30,962 nt of DNA from Cytophagales bacterium (lineage in GTDB: Bacteria; Bacteroidota; Bacteroidia; Cytophagales; Cyclobacteriaceae), in assembly GCA_003500135.1 (NCBI GenBank), contig DNTA01000306.1:1-30962 (forward strand), given 5' to 3'. Below the pieces are notes generated by a model. The model made no database searches and was not told the DNA's origin. It saw only the letters and a program-made list of their open reading frames with translations. The position numbers were made by a program, and so were the translations under genes. This document shows, piece after piece, positions 25,703 to 30,962 of the stretch; the first letter of the stretch is position 1; every line of letters begins with the position of its first letter.

Positions 25703-25851
25703 TCATAACGAGGAAAGGAAAATAAGCCTTTTATTTCATACAGACTAGCTGATTTTTTGATTGCAGTTTTTTAACTTCACCATTATGGTTAAGGCGCTAC
25801 ATGCATTGAAGCAGCTTAACATTATGTTTAACCGAACAAATCCCAATCACA

Positions 25852-26535
25852 ATGAAGATAGGAGTTATATTATCAGGCAACGGTGTTTATGACGGCAGTG
25901 AAATCCACGAGGCAGTTTTTACGTTATTAGCTATCGCCGAGCACAAGGCAGAATATAGCATATACGCCCCTGATATCGAACAGCATCATGTCATTAATCA
26001 CGTGACCGGTGAAGAAATGCCAGAAGCCAGAAATGTGCTGGTTGAGTCGGCCAGAATAGCCAGGGGGCAAATTCAACCATTAAGTGAATTTAATATTGGA
26101 GAAATGGATGCATTGGTACTGCCTGGTGGTTTTGGCGCCGCCAAAAATTTAACTAAATGGGCTTTTTCGGGGCCGGAGGGAGACATTTTGCAGGAGGTTG
26201 CCGATGCGATTAAAAGTACGATAGAGGCCCAAAAACCTGTTGTAGGGCTATGTATGGGGCCAACGGTAATAGCTAAGGCTCTTGAAGGGACTACTATTCA
26301 ACCAACACTCACTGTAGGCAGTACAGAAGACTCCTCACCTTACGATATTGCCGCGATCAGTGCCGGTATGGAACAGGCAGGAGCCGTGGCGGTAATGAAA
26401 AAAGTGGATGAAATTTCCATAGACCAAAAAAATAAGATTATTACCGCACCGTGCTATATGATGGAGGCAAACATTCTCGACATACGCAACAATATAAAAT
26501 CAGCTATTGACGCTTTATTTGATATGTTAAGTTAA
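25852..26535 (+). CDS. elbB: ElbB / isoprenoid-biosynthesis-associated glyoxalase-like protein
   Basis: The 227-residue protein belongs to the DJ-1/PfpI-like superfamily. Family features are IGVILSGNGVYDGSEIHEAV at the start, VTGEEMPEARNVLVESARIA, LVLPGGFGAAKNLTKWA, VVGLCMGPTVIAKAL with the nucleophile-elbow Cys, and ITAPCYM near the end. The E. coli homologue shows glyoxalase activity and was linked to isoprenoid synthesis; the physiological role remains vague. ATG at 25852. A strong bidirectional terminator follows its stop. Confidence 0.93.
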   Translation: MKIGVILSGNGVYDGSEIHEAVFTLLAIAEHKAEYSIYAPDIEQHHVINHVTGEEMPEARNVLVESARIARGQIQPLSEFNIGEMDALVLPGGFGAAKNLTKWAFSGPEGDILQEVADAIKSTIEAQKPVVGLCMGPTVIAKALEGTTIQPTLTVGSTEDSSPYDIAAISAGMEQAGAVAVMKKVDEISIDQKNKIITAPCYMMEANILDIRNNIKSAIDALFDMLS

Positions 26536-26547
26536 GTCATTGACAAA

Positions 26548-26574
26548 AAAAGAGGCTGAATTTCCGCCTCTTTT
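26548..26574. terminator. Bidirectional rho-independent terminator between elbB and RNase G
   Basis: AAAAGAGGC (26548-26556) and GCCTCTTTT (26566-26574) form a 9-bp stem with a 9-nt loop. An A-run lies on the left and T-rich sequence on the right, so it can end transcripts from both directions. Confidence 0.85.
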
Positions 26575-26599
26575 CATTTTATTGTTATTCGAGTGTCAT

Positions 26600-28150
26600 T
26601 TATACCTCGATCACTTCGCCCATTTTATTCATAAATTCATATTCTGTTAGTCCAAGAGATGAATCCTGAACGATACCAATCCATCTTTTGTATTTAAAAA
26701 ACCATTTCACGCGTTTAGAAATAAATCCTTTTGTGAAATAGGCATATAAGTATGGATGAACGGTCAAGGTGATATCTTTTTCATTTTGTTTTTCCACAAG
26801 GAAATTAATATCGCGTTCAATGTGATCAGAAATGATTATGGTAGGCGCTACTTTACCTGAGCCACCGCAATTGGGGCAGATTTCCATCGTTTTGATGTTC
26901 AGTTCTGGCCGAACACGCTGCCTGGTAATCTGCATTAAACCAAATTTGGAAAGCGGCAAAATCGTGTATTTTGAGCGGTCGGCACTCATGAACTCCTTCA
27001 TCTTATTATTAACCATGCGCTTATTATCGGCTTTGCGCATATCAATGAAATCGATCACAATGATGCCACCCATATCTCGAAGTTGAAGCTGACGTGCAAT
27101 TTCCTGCGCGGCTTCCAAATTTGTTTTTAAGGCAGTGGTTTCCTGGTCTTTTTCGTCATTCGATTTATTACCGCTATTTACATCAATTACATGAAGCGCT
27201 TCGGTGTGCTCAATGATCAGATATCCGCCATTGGGCAGGCTTACCGATTTTCCGAAAAGAGATTTAAGCTGTTTTTCAATGCCATAGGCTTCGAAAATCT
27301 TGGCTTTGCCATTATATCGTTTAACGATACGCTCTTTATCCGGCGCAATTTCGCGAATGAAATTTTTAATTTCCTCAAAAGCGGTACGTTCATCCACCAC
27401 AATGCTGTCGTACGATTCGTTCAGTACATCACGCAGCAATGCAGATACCCGACCTACTTCACCAATTACTTTTTCCCTTGGTTTTGCCGATTTTAGCTTT
27501 TGAGCCCCTTCTTTCCATTTGTTAAGAAGGTTTCTCAAGTCTTTATCAAGTTCTGCTACTTCTTTTTTCTCGGCAACGGTACGGATAATAATTCCGAACC
27601 CTTCCGGTTTAATGGATGAAATAAGACGTGCTAACCGCTTCCTTTCGTCACTATTGGTGATTTTTTTGGAGATGTTCACCGCATTGGAGAAAGGAACTAA
27701 TATAAGATACCGACCTGCAATAGACAACTCACATGACAGGCGCGGCCCTTTCGTAGAGATAGGCTCCTTTACTATCTGGACCAGAATTTGTTGGTTTCTG
27801 GATAAAACCTGATTTATTTTACCGAGCTTGTTGATGTCAGGCTCCATTTTGAACTTTTTCAAAAGTGGAGAAACATTTCGTCCTGACATCACCTGCTTGG
27901 TGAATTTGTTCAACGAACTTACCTGAGGACCGAGATCAAGATAGTGAAGAAAGGCATCTTTCTCGTATCCTACATCGATAAAGGCGGCATTCAATCCGGG
28001 AACTACTTTTTTTACAATCCCCAGATATATATCACCTACAGTAAATTTATTGGCCTCTTCTTCGTTGTGAAACTCTAATAGGCTCTTATCTCTTAAAAGG
28101 GCTATGCGACCACCTTGTTGAGTTGAATTAATAACTAATTCATTACTCAA
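26600..28150 (-). CDS. rng: Ribonuclease G / E family endoribonuclease
   Basis: The enzyme cuts single-stranded AU-rich RNA and helps rRNA maturation and mRNA decay. It has 516 residues. An S1 domain with an extra insertion comes first (KFTVGDIYLGIVKKVVPGLN, AAFIDVGYEKDAFLH), and the catalytic DNase I-like part carries D323 (VIDVNSG) and D367 (VIDFIDM). The zinc-link cysteines are C425 and C428 (CPNCGGSG). The C-terminus is short, so it is RNase G-like and lacks an RNase E scaffold arm. The start is TTG at 28150-28148: it is the only in-frame start after a stop codon at 28165-28163, and it gives the family N-terminus MSNELVIN. Confidence 0.95.
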   Translation of the reverse strand: MSNELVINSTQQGGRIALLRDKSLLEFHNEEEANKFTVGDIYLGIVKKVVPGLNAAFIDVGYEKDAFLHYLDLGPQVSSLNKFTKQVMSGRNVSPLLKKFKMEPDINKLGKINQVLSRNQQILVQIVKEPISTKGPRLSCELSIAGRYLILVPFSNAVNISKKITNSDERKRLARLISSIKPEGFGIIIRTVAEKKEVAELDKDLRNLLNKWKEGAQKLKSAKPREKVIGEVGRVSALLRDVLNESYDSIVVDERTAFEEIKNFIREIAPDKERIVKRYNGKAKIFEAYGIEKQLKSLFGKSVSLPNGGYLIIEHTEALHVIDVNSGNKSNDEKDQETTALKTNLEAAQEIARQLQLRDMGGIIVIDFIDMRKADNKRMVNNKMKEFMSADRSKYTILPLSKFGLMQITRQRVRPELNIKTMEICPNCGGSGKVAPTIIISDHIERDINFLVEKQNEKDITLTVHPYLYAYFTKGFISKRVKWFFKYKRWIGIVQDSSLGLTEYEFMNKMGEVIEV

Positions 28151-28199
28151 AACTTTAAAAATTTAATGGTCCTACAATGTTTACCCTTATTTATATCTT

Positions 28200-28236
28200 A
28201 AAAAAGTAAGAAGAAGTAATGGCTTACTTCTTCTTG
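28200..28236 (-). terminator. Terminator whose stem includes the end of the small ribosomal-protein gene
   Basis: On the minus strand, AAGAAGAAGTAA (28235-28224) pairs with TTACTTCTTCTT (28219-28208), a perfect 12-bp stem with a 4-nt loop, followed by a T-run. The left arm is the last three Lys codons and the TAA stop of the upstream 29-residue gene. The terminator would separate the HU-TPR-small-protein transcript from rng. Confidence 0.8.
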
Positions 28237-28313
28237 TGTCTGTTTTTTCTCAATCGCTTCTTTCTTTTGTGAGTAGCGATCTTATGTCGTTTTCTTTTTT
28301 TACCGCAAGGCAT
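28224..28313 (-). CDS. AURKAIP1/COX24-domain small basic ribosomal protein (bS22-like), 29 residues
   Basis: ATG 28313 to TAA 28224. The peptide begins MPCGKKRKRHKIATHKRKKR and ends LRKNRHKKK, with more than half of the residues Lys, Arg or His. The core KRKKRLRKNRHKK matches the AURKAIP1/COX24 motif of tiny ribosomal proteins, including the actinobacterial bS22. Bacteroidota genomes carry nearly identical 29-30-residue proteins. It is too short for many gene finders. It lies 12 bp after the TPR gene on the same strand and probably shares a transcript with HU and the TPR protein. The last three codons and the stop form the left arm of a terminator. Confidence 0.88.
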   Translation of the reverse strand: MPCGKKRKRHKIATHKRKKRLRKNRHKKK

Positions 28314-28325
28314 AATTAATTTTTT

Positions 28326-29174
28326 TTAGTTATCAATAAACTTTAAATAATTATCAGCTGCAGCTTGTAATTCTGGTTCCGAAGATCCCTTCTTAACCAT
28401 ATCAAACTGTCTTTTCGCTTCATCTTTTTTTCCTGACTGCAAATAGGCATAGCCCATATACAACCTCCCCTCCCAATGCTTCGGGTCCAGTTCAATCAAG
28501 CGTTCAAATCGCTCAATAGCTTTGTCAAACTGATTTGATGTGATAGAAAGTACTCCTAAATTGATAAGAGCCGTTTTATTGTTCGGGTCTTCCTGAATTA
28601 CTTCCCTCAAAATCATAACCCCTTTCATGGGGTCTTGACCTCCAACGTAGGTCATTGCCAGGTTTGCTTTTGCATCCAGCTGGTCAGGGTTCATTTCCAA
28701 TACCGCCTGGTAAAGCGTCTGGGCTTTGGCTTTCAATGTCGCAGCATCTTCTTCATGAAGGGCAAAATTAAGCGCCTTCAGATATGCATCAGCCGCTGCA
28801 AGTGTTGTGGCCTCGTCTTTCAAAAAGCTGGCTACCAGTTCCTTATAATATGCGGAACTGTCAAAAAGGCTGTATTTTCTGAATAATCCAGCTAAAGAGT
28901 CTGCAAATATAATGCTTTTTTCCTGATTTTGACTACTTTTCAATAAAGTCCTTAATTCATCAACCTGCTTTTCCTGCTCCTCTGTGAGGGAAAAATCATG
29001 TTGATGATCTTCGGTTATCGTTTCTGCGGTTGGTTCGCTGGATGTTTCGGCATTTTCCTGCACCCCTTCAGAGGCTAATTCCGCTTCATTTTCCACCACA
29101 ACCCTCGGCAGAGCATACAGCGCAGCTATGGCAGCAATAGCAAGTACAATTAGAAGTATTCTGGTTTTTGTCAT
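28326..29174 (-). CDS. Membrane-anchored TPR protein
   Basis: The 282-residue protein has one N-terminal membrane segment (TRILLIVLAIAAIAALYALP), then a Glu/Thr/Ser-rich linker (about 28-60), then TPR-like helical repeats. The clearest repeat units are AKANLAMTYVGGQDPMKGVM, ALINLGVLSITSNQFDKAIE and GRLYMGYAYLQSGKKDEAKR. TPRs bind protein partners; no catalytic part is visible. The topology would put the repeats in the periplasm. It lies between the HU-like gene (29-bp gap) and the tiny ribosomal protein gene (12-bp gap) in one transcript. Its relation to those nucleic-acid binding proteins is not evident. Confidence 0.82.
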   Translation of the reverse strand: MTKTRILLIVLAIAAIAALYALPRVVVENEAELASEGVQENAETSSEPTAETITEDHQHDFSLTEEQEKQVDELRTLLKSSQNQEKSIIFADSLAGLFRKYSLFDSSAYYKELVASFLKDEATTLAAADAYLKALNFALHEEDAATLKAKAQTLYQAVLEMNPDQLDAKANLAMTYVGGQDPMKGVMILREVIQEDPNNKTALINLGVLSITSNQFDKAIERFERLIELDPKHWEGRLYMGYAYLQSGKKDEAKRQFDMVKKGSSEPELQAAADNYLKFIDN

Positions 29175-29203
29175 ACAAATTGCCTGCTCTTACGACACAA
29201 GCT

Positions 29204-29494
29204 TTAATTAATTTTATTGCTGACTTTGATTTTTTCGACAAACACCTTTGAAGGCTTGAAGCTCGGCACAAAATGCTCATCAATCACAATGGCCGTGTTT
29301 TTTGAGATGTTCCGGGCAATTTTTCGAGCCCTCTTTTTATTCACGAAACTCCCGAAGCCTCTGATATAAATATTTTCACCTTCTGCCATTGAGTTTTTTA
29401 CAACACTTAAAAATGCTTCTACCGTTTCTTGTACGTCAGTTTTATCAATTCCGGTTTGGTCAGAAATCTGAGCTATAACTTCAGCTTTAGTCAC
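29204..29494 (-). CDS. HU/IHF-family DNA-binding protein
   Basis: This 96-residue histone-like protein binds and bends DNA. It shows the two N-terminal helices (MTKAEVIAQISDQTGIDKTD, VQETVEAFLSVVKNSM), the IYIRGFGSF strand turn, the beta arm with RKIARNISKNTAI, and the closing VPSFKPSKVFVEKI. It starts with GTG at 29494-29492. It is first in a unit with the TPR and small ribosomal genes and divergent from mutY. A TAAATTTG box lies on its strand at 29557-29550, 56 bp upstream. Confidence 0.94.
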   Translation of the reverse strand: MTKAEVIAQISDQTGIDKTDVQETVEAFLSVVKNSMAEGENIYIRGFGSFVNKKRARKIARNISKNTAIVIDEHFVPSFKPSKVFVEKIKVSNKIN

Positions 29495-29549
29495 TTTATT
29501 ATTTCTTTAAATTTTCTATAAAATTCTAATTATCAATAATTTTGAGGTG

Positions 29550-29557
29550 CAAATTTA
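29550..29557 (-). promoter_or_regulatory. Predicted -7 box for the HU / TPR / small-protein operon
   Basis: On the minus strand the sequence reads TAAATTTG, a full match to TAnnTTTG, 56 bp before the GTG start of the HU gene. No TTG is found at -33. Confidence 0.4.
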
Positions 29558-29607
29558 TATACTCTGTTTTAATTTTAAAATAAAATCCCATATTTGATTT
29601 GAAATCA

Positions 29608-30660
29608 ATGTATAACAGCTTTCGAAATACGATAATAGAATGGTATGTCCTGAATAAAAGGGATTTGCCCTGGCGAAAATCAGGCGATCCGTATAAAATT
29701 TGGTTATCTGAAATAATTCTTCAGCAAACCCGGGTAGTTCAGGGCACTCCATATTACTACAAATTTATCGAAGCTTTTCCAACAATTTTTGATCTGGCCA
29801 GGGCCAATGAAGAAGAAGTCTTACGTCTTTGGCAAGGGCTCGGATATTATTCTCGAGCAAGAAATCTGCATAAGTGTGCTAAAGTTGTATTGGAAAATTT
29901 TGAGGGGGTGTTTCCTGGAGAGTATGTTGAACTAACCAGGTTGCCCGGAATTGGCCCTTACACTGCCGCAGCCTTAGCCTCTATTGCGTTTAAAATACCG
30001 AAACCAGTTGTTGATGGGAATGTACAAAGGGTGCTTTCACGGTATTTTGGAATACATGATGATGTATCCAGCCCAAGAACGGTAAAGAAGATGTATGAGC
30101 TTTCTGAGAATTTGATTGACCAGGAGCAACCCGATTTGTACAATCAGGGGATCATGGAATTTGGCGCGTTGCATTGCACACCGAAAAAACCACTTTGTAA
30201 AAAATGCCCGTTGATTTCCACATGTTTTGCTTATGAAAATGGCAAAGTGGAGGTTCTTCCTGTAAAATTGAAAAAAGTGAAAAAGAAAATCCGACATTTC
30301 CACTATCAGGTTTTTAAAACAGATAATGAAATTGCATTGAAACGGCGAATAAAAGGAGATATATGGCAAGGCCTTTACGATTTTCACTTGTTGGAAAATA
30401 ATGAAAAGTATGAGGTGACTACAATTTTGGAAAAACTTAACCTTGATCCAGCCCGGATGACCATAAAAGGTGATCAATGGACCATAAAACATATTTTGAC
30501 CCATCAGAATATATTTGCCCATTTTTTGCAGATTGAAATTGACCAGGAGGTCAAAAAAGTGCTCGAAAGTGCTGGAATGCGCTTTTTTAATTATGAAAAG
30601 GTACGCCAGCTTCCCAAGCCAATATTGATTGACAATTATTTGCATGACGAAATATTTTGA
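29608..30660 (+). CDS. mutY: A/G-specific adenine DNA glycosylase
   Basis: The enzyme removes adenine mispaired with 8-oxoguanine. From ATG 29608 it has 350 residues; a TTG at 29599 would add three. The glycosylase domain has E35 in SEIILQQTRV, a helix-hairpin-helix LPGIGPYTAAALASIAF (112-128) and catalytic D136 in VVDGNVQRVLSR. The 4Fe-4S ligands are C190, C197, C200 and C206 (spacing 6-2-5). The C-terminal Nudix-like domain that recognises 8-oxoG is present (HYQVFKTDNEIALKRRIKGD, then WQGLYDFHLLE and HILTHQ). It is divergent from the HU operon and 52 bp upstream of ssb. Confidence 0.96.
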   Translation: MYNSFRNTIIEWYVLNKRDLPWRKSGDPYKIWLSEIILQQTRVVQGTPYYYKFIEAFPTIFDLARANEEEVLRLWQGLGYYSRARNLHKCAKVVLENFEGVFPGEYVELTRLPGIGPYTAAALASIAFKIPKPVVDGNVQRVLSRYFGIHDDVSSPRTVKKMYELSENLIDQEQPDLYNQGIMEFGALHCTPKKPLCKKCPLISTCFAYENGKVEVLPVKLKKVKKKIRHFHYQVFKTDNEIALKRRIKGDIWQGLYDFHLLENNEKYEVTTILEKLNLDPARMTIKGDQWTIKHILTHQNIFAHFLQIEIDQEVKKVLESAGMRFFNYEKVRQLPKPILIDNYLHDEIF

Positions 30661-30688
30661 TTAGTTTTAGAAAACATTCATAAATTTG
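30657..30688 (+). promoter_or_regulatory. Predicted promoter of ssb
   Basis: TTG (30657-30659), in the last codons of mutY, is followed after 21 nt by TAAATTTG (30681-30688), a full match to TAnnTTTG. Transcription would start near 30695, about 18 nt before the ssb ATG. Confidence 0.5.
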
Positions 30689-30712
30689 CAAATCTGAAAA
30701 GAAGTTTATTAA

Positions 30713-30962
30713 ATGGCTGGAATCAATAAAGTAATTCTTATAGGTAATCTTGGAGCTGATCCTGAGGTGCGTCATCTGAGCAATGGTTCCGTTGTGGCCA
30801 ATTTCAATATGGCTACTTCCGAAAGTTATACCACCAAAAATGGTGAAAAAGTGACACAAACTGAATGGCACCGTATTGAGCTTTGGGATGGCCTGGCAAA
30901 AATAGCTGAACAGTACCTTAAAAAAGGCCGCACCGTTTACATAGAAGGCAAACTGAAAACCG
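30713..30962 (+). CDS. ssb: Single-stranded DNA-binding protein, N-terminal part
   Basis: ATG at 30713; 83 codons are in the window before the right edge. The start [20 protein letters not shown] and the stretch [20 protein letters not shown] then [20 protein letters not shown] are the OB-fold of bacterial SSB, with Trp residues in the DNA-binding positions. It binds single-stranded DNA in replication and repair. It has its own promoter and follows mutY, an order common in Bacteroidota. Confidence 0.95.
   Translation, partial: MAGINKVILIGNLGADPEVRHLSNGSVVANFNMATSESYTTKNGEKVTQTEWHRIELWDGLAKIAEQYLKKGRTVYIEGKLKT

Noticed and set aside
25788..25820. GTTAAG / CTTAAC inverted repeat before elbB as a terminator
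   Set aside because: It has six AT-rich pairs, a long loop and no T-run, so it is too weak to call.

Overview
The window is about 31 kb of ordinary chromosome from a member of the Bacteroidota, most likely a marine or soil Cytophagales-type bacterium. Three things support this. Several genes carry the Bacteroidota promoter pattern (TTG, about 20 nt, then TAnnTTTG). Start codons lack Shine-Dalgarno sequences. The gene content is typical of the phylum: DUF4230, a SPOR-like coiled-coil protein, a HU / TPR / tiny basic ribosomal protein / RNase G cluster, and mutY next to ssb. I see no rRNA, tRNA, CRISPR array, insertion sequence or prophage. This is a core-genome region and not a mobile island.

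Layout. 1-1082 (-): an 8-TM membrane protein followed by the N-terminal piece of a sensor histidine kinase that needs one frameshift to read through. 1135-2202 (+): a chorismate mutase / prephenate dehydratase fusion (pheA), meeting tail to tail with a GNAT-like gene (-). 3574-6313 (+): a methionine module, in the order promoter, SAM-I riboswitch, a 42-codon Cys/Met-ended upstream ORF, metY, metX. 6589-12834 (+): the glutamate synthase operon gltB-gltD with repeats and a hairpin in its upstream region, closed by a bidirectional terminator. 12960-18474 (-): a SPOR-like exported protein, fumarase C, and the operon yjjX-radA-yfcC. 18647-20369 (+): a nitronate-monooxygenase-like flavoprotein and a DUF4230 protein. 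20353-23137 (-): recX, a cytidylate-kinase-like protein, and a DUF2147 protein preceded by a DinB-like protein. 23280-24308 (+): a membrane-associated ATP-grasp enzyme. 24311-25333 (-): an exported endonuclease/exonuclease/phosphatase-family protein. 25472-26535 (+): a small unknown protein and elbB. 26600-29494 (-): HU, a TPR protein, a 29-residue ribosomal protein and RNase G. 29608-30962 (+): mutY and the start of ssb.

How the genes work together. metX acetylates homoserine and metY exchanges the acetyl group for sulfide to give homocysteine; both sit behind a SAM-sensing riboswitch. gltBD makes glutamate from glutamine and 2-oxoglutarate. pheA commits chorismate to phenylalanine. radA, recX, mutY, ssb and HU are genome-maintenance proteins, while RNase G and the tiny basic protein belong to RNA turnover and the ribosome.

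The most noteworthy signal is the short ORF at 3733-3861. It starts five bases after the SAM riboswitch and ends in CCGMCMRCC. I read it as a candidate cysteine/methionine-sensing leader peptide that would add a second sensor to the riboswitch. This is inference from sequence only. Other second-look items are a 12-bp direct repeat 41 bp apart upstream of gltB, a palindrome just before the nitronate-monooxygenase start codon, a terminator whose stem includes the stop codon of the tiny ribosomal protein, and the frameshift in the histidine kinase.
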